Shown: piece by piece, positions 43,902-52,107 of the stretch
Layout: each line of letters opens with the position of its first letter
Position numbering within the stretch: the first letter of the stretch is position 1
NCBI RefSeq assembly: GCF_000684975.1
Contig: NZ_BAXZ01000010.1
Location: 124,001 to 188,000 of the forward strand
DNA from: Paraburkholderia acidipaludis NBRC 101816
GTDB taxonomy: Bacteria > Pseudomonadota > Gammaproteobacteria > Burkholderiales > Burkholderiaceae
DNA: 64,000 nt
Direction of reading: 5' to 3'
Program-made: the position numbers and the translations under genes
The notes under the pieces: generated by a model
Databases searched by the model: none
The model's input: only the letters and a program-made list of their open reading frames with translations
What the model was told of the DNA's origin: nothing

Positions 43902-44633
43902 ATGACTGCATCGACCCTCATTGACGCCGCATCCGGCAACGGCGCGGCGCTCGCCGCCTGCGACGCCGTTCTGTTCGATTTCGACGGCACGCTGGCCGAT
44001 ACCGCCCCGGACCTCGCCGCCGCCGTGAATCAGATGCGTCACGCACGCGGCCTCGCGGCTGCGCCGCTCGAGCGGCTGCGGCCGCTCGCCTCGGCGGGCG
44101 CACGCGGCCTGATCGGCGGCGCGTTCGGCATCGGGCCCGACCATCCCGACTTCGCGGCGATGCGCGAGGAATTCCTCGCCAACTACGCGGCGAACCTGCG
44201 TGTCGAGACGGTCCTCTTTCCCGGCGTCGATGCCGTCCTGGACGACCTCGATGCGCGCGGCGTGCGCTGGGGCATCGTGACCAACAAGGTCGCGCGCCTC
44301 ACCGATCCGCTCGTGAAACTCATGCATCTCGACGCGCGGGCTGCCTGCGTCGTCAGCGGCGACACCACGCCCTACTCCAAGCCGCACCCGGCGCCGCTGC
44401 TGCACGCGGCCGAGGTCATCGGCGTCGAGCCGCAGCGTGTGGTTTATGTCGGCGACGACGCGCGCGACGTCCAGGCGGGCACGGCGGCCGGAATGGCGAC
44501 GATCGCGGCCGCCTACGGCTACTGCGGCAACGAAGTCCCGCCGTCGCAATGGAACGCGCACTACGTTGCCGAAACAACGGCAGCCCTGCTCGACCTGCTC
44601 GAACAGGTGGGGAAAGCGGCGCGGCCGGTCTAA
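43902..44633 (+). CDS. gph: Phosphoglycolate phosphatase (HAD family)
   Basis: A 243-residue HAD hydrolase. Motif I is LFDFDGTLADTAPDLA, motif II is in WGIVTNK, motif III includes KPHPAPLLHA and motif IV is YVGDDARDVQAG. Gph removes 2-phosphoglycolate formed in DNA repair and oxygenation reactions. The 25-base gap after ubiG suggests one transcript. Confidence 0.93.
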   Translation: MTASTLIDAASGNGAALAACDAVLFDFDGTLADTAPDLAAAVNQMRHARGLAAAPLERLRPLASAGARGLIGGAFGIGPDHPDFAAMREEFLANYAANLRVETVLFPGVDAVLDDLDARGVRWGIVTNKVARLTDPLVKLMHLDARAACVVSGDTTPYSKPHPAPLLHAAEVIGVEPQRVVYVGDDARDVQAGTAAGMATIAAAYGYCGNEVPPSQWNAHYVAETTAALLDLLEQVGKAARPV

Positions 44634-44680
44634 ATCCCGCCGACTCCTTGACCCAGCCCGCGCCTGTTGAAACGGGCGCG

Positions 44681-44700
44681 GTTCGCCTCATCTGGCGAAC
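44681..44700. other. Inverted repeat between gph and tmRNA
   Basis: GTTCGCC-TCATCT-GGCGAAC, seven perfect base pairs, followed by ACTATGGGATAAT, where GATAAT (44706-44711) is the best -10 for the tmRNA gene. It could end the gph transcript or be part of the tmRNA promoter region; there is no T run. Confidence 0.4.
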
Positions 44701-44724
44701 TATGGGATAATTGATCCGTCCTCT

Positions 44725-45094
44725 GGGGCCGACCTGGTTTCGACAGGGGTTATGAAGCAGTCAGGGCATGCCGAGGACCCGTCACCTCGTTAATCAATGG
44801 GAAAAACGTAACTGCAAACGACGATACGTTCGCACTGGCAGCCTAAGGGCCGCCGTCCTCTGCCTGGCTCACTGACGGGCTAGCGTCGCAAGACCGGTAG
44901 CAATACCGCCAGAGGTCATTTACGTCAGTTAAGCTCTGTCGGCGTCACGACGGCAGAGTCGAAAATCTAGTGAATCGCCGTAGCGCAGCGTGTTCGTCCG
45001 CGTCGCTGCGGTTAAATCAAACGACAGAACTACGCATGTAGAACTGGGTGTGGACTGCCTTTGGACGCGGGTTCGATTCCCGCCGGCTCCACCA
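44725..45094 (+). ncRNA. ssrA: Transfer-messenger RNA (tmRNA)
   Basis: The 5' end GGGGCCG pairs with CGGCTCC before ACCA at the 3' end, giving a seven-base-pair acceptor with a G3-U70 wobble, the alanine identity element. The T-arm GGTTCGATTCC is present near 45070. The tag frame begins at GCA (44814) and ends at TAA (44844-44846), encoding ANDDTFALAA. It rescues stalled ribosomes with SmpB. The CCA end is encoded. Confidence 0.97.
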
Positions 45095-45114
45095 GAATTC
45101 CCGCCTCAAAAACG

Positions 45115-45160
45115 AAAACTCGCGACACCCTTTCGGGCCTCGCGAGTTTTTCCTTTTGCG
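45115..45160 (+). terminator. Terminator after tmRNA
   Basis: AAAACTCGCG (45115-45124) pairs with CGCGAGTTTT (45141-45150), with TTTCC following. The inner loop has CCCTTTCGGG, a second small stem. Confidence 0.85.
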
Positions 45161-45207
45161 CGCCGCAGTCGGCAGGCGCGTCGCGCACTGCCGCCAGCCT
45201 CAGTCCG

Positions 45208-45474
45208 TCAATTGTCGTCCGGGCACTGCAGATTGCAGCCGTTCGGATCGCCCATATCGCCCTTCTTGCGCATTTCCGAAGGCGCGCCGTGCTGATATTT
45301 GTTCGACGGCGCCGAAGCCGCGAACGGCAACTGCGGGTGCTGCTGCAGACGAAATTCGTCACTAATAATACCGTCGGGCTGGCCCGGCGAATTCTGTGCA
45401 AAAGCGACTGAAACGGTGGCGAACAAGGCTCCCGCAGTGGCGGCAGCAACACAAACATTAAGCAGGAATTTCAT
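45208..45474 (-). CDS. Small exported protein, unknown function
   Basis: An 88-residue protein with a signal peptide (about residues 1-26, ending VAFAQ) and a polar mature part of about 60 residues with two Cys near the end (CNLQCPDDN). I do not recognise a family. The ATG at 45474 is preceded by an AT-richer stretch. It is convergent with tmRNA. Confidence 0.7.
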   Translation of the reverse strand: MKFLLNVCVAAATAGALFATVSVAFAQNSPGQPDGIISDEFRLQQHPQLPFAASAPSNKYQHGAPSEMRKKGDMGDPNGCNLQCPDDN

Positions 45475-45579
45475 GGTCGATTGGCGCGTGTGGCGCGCAT
45501 CTGAAACGAGAAGGCCAATACCCGCCCGAAAGTATCACAGAAAGCACCGTCTGCTGCAGTGCCGGCTGATTGCATTACA

Positions 45580-46665
45580 TTACAGCGCCGGCTCCAGTCC
45601 GGCCCAGCCTGCATCGAGCGCCACGACCTTGCCGCAATCGGCGGGATCGTAACCTTCGAGGTGCGCGACATTCTGGCGGAACGCGGCGCCACGCAGGAGC
45701 GCCAATACGGCCGCCAGCGGCTCCCGCTCCAACTGGGCCCGATCGCACGCGAAATAGTAATCTTCGTCTGCCATTGGCATGAAATCGAGCCCGAAATGAT
45801 GTGCCGCCGGCTCGACGCCGAACCCCACGTCGGCCATGCCGCTCGCAACGAAAGCCGCAATCGCCGAATGGGTCAGTTCCGACGACGCGTAGCCGTTGAC
45901 CCGCTCGGGATCGACGCCGATGCGCGTGAGCAGCAGATCGATCAGCATCCGCGTGCCCGAGCCCGGCTGCCGGTTCACGAAGCGGATATCGCCGCGCGCG
46001 AGATCGGCCAGCCCGGCAATCTGCTTCGGGTTGCCGCGCCCGACGAACAACCCCTGCTTGCGCCGCGTCAGGTGGATAAAGACATGCCGCTGAGGATCGA
46101 GCCAGCCGCGGTACGCGTCGGCGCAGGCCGCGCGAAAGTCGCCGCGCGGCAGGTGAAAGCCCGCCAGATCGCATTCGCCGCGTGCGAGCGCCGTGATGGC
46201 GTCGACGCTGTCGCGATACTTGATCTCAACGGGTAGCTGCTGCGCGACCAGTGCCGTCACCAGCGAGGCCACGGCGTAACCGTGCGAGGCATGAATGCGC
46301 AGATCCAATGCATGCGGTACGAGCCAGCGGTTGAGGTCGCTCGCCACTTCGCTCGCCAGTGCCTGCAGGTTGCCTTGCAGACGCTCGCCGCACAGCCGCT
46401 GCGAGCGCAGCACCGCCTCGCCCAGTTCCGAGAGCACCGATCCGCGGCCGCGCGCCTTGGCGATCAACGCGCCGCCCAGACGCTCTTCCACCTCGCGCAG
46501 CAGGCCCCACGCATGCCGATAGGACAAACCCTTACGCTGCGCGGCCTGCGCAATGCTGCCTTCTTCCGCTACGAGCGCGAGCAGCGGCACGACGTCCGTC
46601 AGGCTTGCCTCGCGGCCTTCCGCATCGCGCACGACAAGCTGCGCCTGGCATTCGACCTTGATCAT
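45580..46665 (-). CDS. ModE-like regulator with periplasmic-binding-protein domain (FdsR-position regulator)
   Basis: A 361-residue regulator. The N-terminal winged helix (about residues 20-90, with VAEEGSIAQAAQRKGLSYRHAWGLL) resembles the ModE DNA-binding domain. The C-terminal part (about 120-350) is a PBP-like ligand domain with QPGSGTRMLIDLLL, as in molybdate or tungstate binding proteins used as sensors. It is divergent from the formate dehydrogenase operon across 131 bases, so it probably controls that operon. The ligand (formate, molybdate or another anion) is unknown. The start at 46665 (MIKVECQAQLVVRD) is chosen over an in-frame extension. Confidence 0.88.
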   Translation of the reverse strand: MIKVECQAQLVVRDAEGREASLTDVVPLLALVAEEGSIAQAAQRKGLSYRHAWGLLREVEERLGGALIAKARGRGSVLSELGEAVLRSQRLCGERLQGNLQALASEVASDLNRWLVPHALDLRIHASHGYAVASLVTALVAQQLPVEIKYRDSVDAITALARGECDLAGFHLPRGDFRAACADAYRGWLDPQRHVFIHLTRRKQGLFVGRGNPKQIAGLADLARGDIRFVNRQPGSGTRMLIDLLLTRIGVDPERVNGYASSELTHSAIAAFVASGMADVGFGVEPAAHHFGLDFMPMADEDYYFACDRAQLEREPLAAVLALLRGAAFRQNVAHLEGYDPADCGKVVALDAGWAGLEPAL

Positions 46666-46713
46666 TATGAATTCGCCCTTCCTATTGCGAAACCCAATAC
46701 ATCGGCCTATCGT

Positions 46714-46728
46714 TCGTTCACACAACGA
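46714..46728. promoter_or_regulatory. Candidate operator, TCGTT inverted repeat
   Basis: TCGTT-CACAC-AACGA in the regulator-fdsG gap. Short, so only a candidate. Confidence 0.25.
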
Positions 46729-46740
46729 GACAACGGCAGC

Positions 46741-46780
46741 ATATATGCGCACTTTATGAATAACAAGTGCATATTTGCGC
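46741..46780. promoter_or_regulatory. Repeats before fdsG, possible regulator sites
   Basis: ATATATGCGC (46741-46750) and ATATTTGCGC (46771-46780) are near-identical direct repeats 30 bases apart. Between them ATATGCGCACTT (46743-46754) pairs imperfectly with AAGTGCATAT (46765-46774). The region is AT-rich against a GC-rich background. ModE sites also use TATAT-type half sites, so these are good candidates for the regulator. Confidence 0.4.
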
Positions 46781-46796
46781 CAGGAGGTACCCCACT

Positions 46797-47315
46797 TTGG
46801 ACGAGACGACACACATCGCGCCCGACGCACTCGTGCGCCGGCACACGCAGCCCGGGCGCACCCTGCTCGCGATCCTGCATGCGATCCAGGACGAGGCGGG
46901 TTACGTGCCACCCGAAACCATCGTGCCGCTGGCGAAAGCGCTGAATCTGTCGCGGGCCGAAGTGCACGGCGTCATCAGCTACTACCATCACTTCCGCACG
47001 GCGCCGCCGGCGGCCGTCACCGTCCAGCTTTGCCGCGCCGAAGCGTGCCGCAGCATGGGCAGCGAGGCGCTGGCCCGGCACGCCGAAGCACAGACGGGCT
47101 GCCGCTTCGCGCAGGCGCGCGGCCACGATGGGCAAACCGCGCACGAGCCTACCGGACGGGTCGCGCTGGAATCGGTCTACTGCCTCGGCCAGTGCGCGCT
47201 CTCGCCGACAATGACGATCAACGGCACGCTGCACGCCAAAGTGACGCCGCAGAAGTTCGACGCGCTCCTCAGCGCCGCTGTCGCCGCTGCCATCGGCGCA
47301 AAGGAGGCCGCATGA
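46797..47315 (+). CDS. fdsG: NAD-dependent formate dehydrogenase gamma subunit
   Basis: A NuoE-like [2Fe-2S] protein, part of the diaphorase unit of soluble formate dehydrogenase. It has the four-Cys thioredoxin-like pattern: CRAEAC in the first half and YCLGQC in the second. The start is a TTG at 46797, with a perfect AGGAGGT at 46782-46788, eight bases upstream; a GTG at 46767 has no such site. The protein is 172 residues. It overlaps fdsB by four bases (ATGA). Confidence 0.93.
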   Translation: MDETTHIAPDALVRRHTQPGRTLLAILHAIQDEAGYVPPETIVPLAKALNLSRAEVHGVISYYHHFRTAPPAAVTVQLCRAEACRSMGSEALARHAEAQTGCRFAQARGHDGQTAHEPTGRVALESVYCLGQCALSPTMTINGTLHAKVTPQKFDALLSAAVAAAIGAKEAA

Positions 47316-48880
47316 TCCGCGTCTACGTTCCCCGCGATTCGTCGGCGCTCGCCCTCGGCGCCGATGCGGTTGCCGAGGCCATCGAACGCGAGGCCGCCGC
47401 ACGCGGCCACGCCATCGAACTCGTGCGCAACGGTTCGCGCGGCTTGCTCTATCTGGAACCGCTAGTGGAAGTGGAAACGCCCGACGGCCGCGTCGGCTAT
47501 GCCAATGTCGAAGCGCAAGACGTCGCTGCGCTGTTCGAAGCGGGCTTCCTGCAAGGCGGCCAGCACGCGCGCGGCGTCGGCCTCGTCGAGCAGATTCCGT
47601 ATCTGGGCAAGCAGCAACGCCTCACGTTCGCGCGCATCGGCATCACCGACCCGCTCTCCACCGAGGACTACGTCGCGCACGGCGGCCTCGAAGGACTGCG
47701 CCAGGCCCTCGCGATGACGGGCGCCGCCGCCTGCGAAGCGCTGATCGAGTCCGGCTTGCGCGGACGCGGCGGCGCGGCCTTCCCGGCCGGCATCAAGTGG
47801 CGCACCGTCGCGAACGCGCAGGCAGACCAGAAGTACATCGTCTGCAATGCCGACGAAGGCGACTCGGGCACGTTCTCCGACCGCCTCATCATGGAAAGCG
47901 ATCCGTACGTGCTGATAGAAGGCATGACGATCGCGGGCATCGCCGTCGGCGCGACCGTGGGCCATATCTACGTGCGCAGCGAATACCCGCATGCGATCGC
48001 CGCGCTCGAAGAAGCGATCCGGCGCGCACGCGCGGCGGGCTGGCTCGGCGCGGACGTGCTAGGCAGTGGCAAGCCGTTCGATCTCTTCGTCGCCAAGGGC
48101 GCCGGCGCCTACGTGTGCGGCGAGGAAACCGCGCTGCTCGAGTCGCTCGAAGGCAAGCGCGGCATCGTGCGCGCGAAGCCGCCGCTGCCCGCGCTCGCGG
48201 GGCTGTACGGCAAGCCCACGGTCATCAACAACGTCATCACGCTTGCCACGGTGCCGGTGATCTTCGCGAAGGGCGCAGCGGTCTACAAGGACTTCGGCAT
48301 GGGCCGCTCGCGCGGCACGCTGCCGTTCCAGTTGGCGGGCAACGTCGCGCGCGGCGGTCTTGTCGAGCTCGCGTTCGGCGTCACGCTGCGCGAGCTTGTG
48401 TTCGACTACGGCGGCGGCACGGCGAGCGGCCGCGCGGCCCGCGCCGTGCAGGTGGGCGGCCCGCTCGGCACCTATCTGCCCGAGAGCCAGTGGGACATTC
48501 CCATGGACTACGAAGCGTATGCGGCCGTCGGCGCCGTGGTGGGCCACGGCGGTCTCGTGGTTCACGACGACACCTCGAATCTCGCGGAGCTCGCCCAGTA
48601 CGCGATGGAGTTCTGCACGCTCGAATCGTGCGGCAAATGCACGCCGTGCCGCATCGGTTCGACGCGCGGCGTGGAGGTGATCGCCAAGATCCGCCACGGC
48701 GACACCTCGGAGAAACAAGTCACGCTGCTGCGCGACCTGTGCGACACGATGATGGCCGGTTCGCTCTGCGCGATGGGCGGCATGACGCCCTACCCGGTGC
48801 TCTCCGCGCTGGATCATTTCCCCGAAGATTTCGGTCTCGAACCCGCAGCCCACCCCACCGCCCCCGCGGCGGCGGCCTGA
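47312..48880 (+). CDS. fdsB: NAD-dependent formate dehydrogenase beta subunit
   Basis: A 522-residue NuoF-like FMN/NADH subunit. The N-terminal 100 residues are a thioredoxin-like extension. The FMN/NAD site has GLRGRGGAAFPAG (about residues 148-160) and CGEETALLESLEGKRG, and the [4Fe-4S] site is SCGKCTPCRIGSTRG (about 437-451). It passes electrons from formate to NAD+. It is coupled to fdsG and lies 13 bases before fdsA. Confidence 0.95.
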   Translation: MIRVYVPRDSSALALGADAVAEAIEREAAARGHAIELVRNGSRGLLYLEPLVEVETPDGRVGYANVEAQDVAALFEAGFLQGGQHARGVGLVEQIPYLGKQQRLTFARIGITDPLSTEDYVAHGGLEGLRQALAMTGAAACEALIESGLRGRGGAAFPAGIKWRTVANAQADQKYIVCNADEGDSGTFSDRLIMESDPYVLIEGMTIAGIAVGATVGHIYVRSEYPHAIAALEEAIRRARAAGWLGADVLGSGKPFDLFVAKGAGAYVCGEETALLESLEGKRGIVRAKPPLPALAGLYGKPTVINNVITLATVPVIFAKGAAVYKDFGMGRSRGTLPFQLAGNVARGGLVELAFGVTLRELVFDYGGGTASGRAARAVQVGGPLGTYLPESQWDIPMDYEAYAAVGAVVGHGGLVVHDDTSNLAELAQYAMEFCTLESCGKCTPCRIGSTRGVEVIAKIRHGDTSEKQVTLLRDLCDTMMAGSLCAMGGMTPYPVLSALDHFPEDFGLEPAAHPTAPAAAA

Positions 48881-48893
48881 TTCAGGAGCCAGC

Positions 48894-51833
48894 ATGTCCG
48901 ATGCGCTCACTACCAACGCCGGATGCGGTTCCGGCGCGTGCAGTTGCAAGTCGCAGGCGATGAAGCCGCGCTCGCCGTTCGACGACACCGATTACGGCAC
49001 GCCGCTGCGTCACGCCGATGTCGACGTCACGCTCGAAATCGACGGCCGCGCCGTGACGGTGCCCGCGGGCACCTCCGTCATGCGCGCCTCGATCGAAGCC
49101 GGCGTGAACGTGCCGAAGCTCTGCGCCACCGACACGCTCGAGCCGTTCGGCTCGTGCCGCCTGTGCCTCGTGGAAATCGAGGGCCGTCGCGGCTATCCGG
49201 CGTCGTGCACGACGCCGGTCGAAGCGGGCATGAAAGTGCGCACGCAAACCGACCGTCTGCAGCAACTGCGCCGCAACGTGATGGAGCTCTATATCTCCGA
49301 TCACCCGCTCGACTGCCTCACCTGCCCCGCCAATGGCAACTGCGAGCTGCAGGATATGGCGGGCGTGACGGGGCTGCGCGAAGTGCGCTACGGATTCGAC
49401 GGGGCCAATCACCTCGACGACCAGAAGGACGAATCGAATCCGTACTTCACCTACGATCCGTCGAAGTGCATCGTCTGCAACCGCTGCGTGCGCGCGTGCG
49501 AAGAAACGCAAGGGACATTCGCGCTGACGATCGCCGGGCGCGGCTTCGAATCGCGCGTGGCCGCGGGCGTCGACGAGCCGTTCATGGAATCGGAGTGCGT
49601 TTCGTGCGGCGCATGCGTGGCCGCGTGCCCGACCGCGACGCTGCAGGAGAAGAGCGTCGTGATGCTTGGCCAGGCCGAGCATTCGGTGGTGACGACCTGC
49701 GCCTATTGCGGCGTGGGCTGCTCGTTCAAGGCCGAAATGAAGGGCAACCAGGTCGTGCGCATGGTGCCGCACCGCAACGGCCAGGCGAACGAAGGCCATG
49801 CGTGCGTAAAAGGCCGCTTCGCGTGGGGCTACGCCACCCACAAGGACCGCATCAAGAAGCCGATGATCCGCGCGAAGATCACCGACCCTTGGCGCGAAGT
49901 GAGCTGGGACGAGGCGATCCGCTATGCCGCGAGCGAATTCCGCCGCATCCAGGACAAGTATGGCCGTGACTCGATCGGCGGCATCACGTCGTCGCGCTGC
50001 ACGAACGAAGAGACGTACCTCGTGCAAAAGCTCGTGCGCGCCGCGTTCGGCAACAACAACGTCGACACCTGCGCACGCGTATGCCACTCGCCCACGGGCT
50101 ACGGCCTGAAGACGACGATCGGCGAATCGGCGGGCACGCAGACCTTCGCGTCGATCGATCATACCGACGTCATCATGGTGATCGGCGCCAATCCCACCGA
50201 CGGCCACCCCGTGTTCGGCTCGCGCCTGAAGCGCCGCGTGCGCCAGGGCGCGAAGCTGATCGTCGTCGATCCGCGCCGCATCGACATCGTCGATACGGCG
50301 CACGTGAAGGCGGAGCATCACCTGCCGCTGCGTCCCGGCACGAACGTCGCGATCGTCAACGCGCTCGCGCACGTGATCGTCACCGAAGGCCTCGTCAACG
50401 AAGCGTTCGTTGCGCAACGCTGCGAAACGCGCGCCTTCGAGCAGTGGCGCGATTTCGTCGCGCTGCCCGAGAACTCGCCGGAAGCGATGGAAGCCGTCAC
50501 GGGCGTGCCGGCGCAGGACGTGCGCCGGGCCGCGCGCCTCTACGCCACGGCGGGCAACGCCGCGATCTACTACGGCCTCGGCGTCACGGAGCACGCCCAG
50601 GGCTCGACGATGGTGATGGGCATCGCGAACCTCGCGATGGCCACGGGCAACATCGGCCGCGAGGGCGTGGGCGTGAATCCGCTGCGCGGCCAGAACAACG
50701 TGCAGGGCTCCTGCGACATGGGCTCGTTTCCGCACGAGCTGCCGGGCTACCGTCATGTCGGCGACACCGTCACGCGCACCCTCTTCGAGGATGCCTGGAA
50801 CGTCGCGCTGCAGGCCGAGCCGGGCCTGCGCATCCCGAACATGTTCGAAGCCGCGCTCGACGGCAGCTTCAAGGGGCTCTACTGCCAGGGCGAGGACATC
50901 GTGCAGTCCGACCCGAACACGCAGCATGTCGCGGCGGCGCTCTCCTCGATGGAATGCATCGTCGTGCAGGACATCTTCCTCAACGAAACGGCGAAGTACG
51001 CGCACGTGCTGCTGCCGGGTTCGTCGTTCCTCGAAAAGGACGGCACGTTCACCAATGCCGAGCGCCGCATCTCGCGCGTGCGCAAGGTGATGCCGCCGCT
51101 CGCGGGGTACGCCGACTGGGAAGCCACGATCCTGCTCTCGCGCGCGCTGGGCTACGAGATGAGCTACACGCACCCGTCGCAGATCATGGATGAGATCGCG
51201 CGCCTCACGCCCACCTTCCACGGCGTTTCGTACGAACGGCTCGACGAGCTCGGCAGCATCCAGTGGCCCTGCAACGAAGAGGCGCCCGACGGCACACCGA
51301 TCATGCACGTCGACACGTTCGTGCGCGGCAAGGGCAAGTTCGTGATCACGAAGTTCATCGCGACGCCCGAGAAGGTCACGCGGCGCTATCCGCTGCTGCT
51401 CACGACGGGGCGCATCCTCTCGCAATACAACGTGGGCGCGCAGACGCGCCGCACTGAGAACTCGCGCTGGCACGAAGAGGACCGCCTGGAGATCCATCCG
51501 GTGGACGCCGAGGACCGCGGCATCCGCGAGGGCGACTGGGTGGGCATCGAGTCGCGCGCCGGTCAGACGGTGCTGCGCGCGAAGGTGAGCACGCGCATGC
51601 AGCCGGGCGTGGTGTACACGACGTTCCACTTCCCCGAATCGGGCGCGAACGTGATCACGACGGAATCGTCCGACTGGGCGACCAATTGCCCCGAGTACAA
51701 GGTCACGGCCGTCCAGGTAAGCCACGTGCAGCAGCCGTCGCAATGGCAGCGCGACTACTCGCGCTTCAGCGCCGAGCAGCTCGAACTGCATCGCCAGCGC
51801 GTGGAAGCGGCTGTCGCGACTTCAGGGAAATGA
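48894..51833 (+). CDS. fdsA: NAD-dependent formate dehydrogenase alpha subunit (molybdenum)
   Basis: A 979-residue catalytic subunit. In order: a plant-type [2Fe-2S] site (Cys near residues 77, 88, 91, 105), a His-Cys3 [4Fe-4S] site (HPLDCLTCPANGNC, 137-150), two ferredoxin [4Fe-4S] sites (CIVCNRCVRAC from 192; CVSCGACVAAC from 235), the CAYCGVGC site at the start of the Mo domain (269-276), and the Mo-ligand Cys397-His398 in CARVCHSPTGYG. It has Cys where some formate dehydrogenases have selenocysteine. It oxidises formate to CO2 and the reaction can run in reverse. Confidence 0.96.
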   Translation: MSDALTTNAGCGSGACSCKSQAMKPRSPFDDTDYGTPLRHADVDVTLEIDGRAVTVPAGTSVMRASIEAGVNVPKLCATDTLEPFGSCRLCLVEIEGRRGYPASCTTPVEAGMKVRTQTDRLQQLRRNVMELYISDHPLDCLTCPANGNCELQDMAGVTGLREVRYGFDGANHLDDQKDESNPYFTYDPSKCIVCNRCVRACEETQGTFALTIAGRGFESRVAAGVDEPFMESECVSCGACVAACPTATLQEKSVVMLGQAEHSVVTTCAYCGVGCSFKAEMKGNQVVRMVPHRNGQANEGHACVKGRFAWGYATHKDRIKKPMIRAKITDPWREVSWDEAIRYAASEFRRIQDKYGRDSIGGITSSRCTNEETYLVQKLVRAAFGNNNVDTCARVCHSPTGYGLKTTIGESAGTQTFASIDHTDVIMVIGANPTDGHPVFGSRLKRRVRQGAKLIVVDPRRIDIVDTAHVKAEHHLPLRPGTNVAIVNALAHVIVTEGLVNEAFVAQRCETRAFEQWRDFVALPENSPEAMEAVTGVPAQDVRRAARLYATAGNAAIYYGLGVTEHAQGSTMVMGIANLAMATGNIGREGVGVNPLRGQNNVQGSCDMGSFPHELPGYRHVGDTVTRTLFEDAWNVALQAEPGLRIPNMFEAALDGSFKGLYCQGEDIVQSDPNTQHVAAALSSMECIVVQDIFLNETAKYAHVLLPGSSFLEKDGTFTNAERRISRVRKVMPPLAGYADWEATILLSRALGYEMSYTHPSQIMDEIARLTPTFHGVSYERLDELGSIQWPCNEEAPDGTPIMHVDTFVRGKGKFVITKFIATPEKVTRRYPLLLTTGRILSQYNVGAQTRRTENSRWHEEDRLEIHPVDAEDRGIREGDWVGIESRAGQTVLRAKVSTRMQPGVVYTTFHFPESGANVITTESSDWATNCPEYKVTAVQVSHVQQPSQWQRDYSRFSAEQLELHRQRVEAAVATSGK

Positions 51834-51837
51834 CGCC

Positions 51838-52077
51838 ATGAATGTCGACCATCTGTTCGAAATGGCCAACCAGATCGGCTTGTTCTTCGAGTCGCTGCCC
51901 GATCGCGAAGAGGCGCTCACGGGCATCGCCGAACACATCCGGCGCTTCTGGGAGCCGCGCATGCGGCGCACGCTGCTGGCCGCGCTCGATAGCGGCGCGG
52001 CAGAAGCCAGTCTTTCGGAAATCGTCCTCGCGGCGCTGAAGAAGTATCGAGAATCGCTGACGCCCGTGGCGGCCTGA
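51838..52077 (+). CDS. fdsD: Formate dehydrogenase delta subunit
   Basis: A 79-residue protein of the FdsD family: a short helical protein with EMANQIGLFFESLPDREEA near the N-terminus and HIRRFWEPRMRR. It is needed for a full holoenzyme but has no cofactor. It follows fdsA by four bases; fdsC, normally between them, is absent. Confidence 0.92.
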   Translation: MNVDHLFEMANQIGLFFESLPDREEALTGIAEHIRRFWEPRMRRTLLAALDSGAAEASLSEIVLAALKKYRESLTPVAA

Positions 52078-52107
52078 TCGAAGCGCGCGGACTGCCGGTT
52101 TCGCACG

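Noticed and set aside
48882..51791. Open antisense frame of about 970 codons across fdsA
   Set aside because: High GC gives long frames opposite real genes. The sense strand has a complete molybdenum formate dehydrogenase with all cofactor motifs; the antisense product is Arg/Ala/His-rich with no domain.
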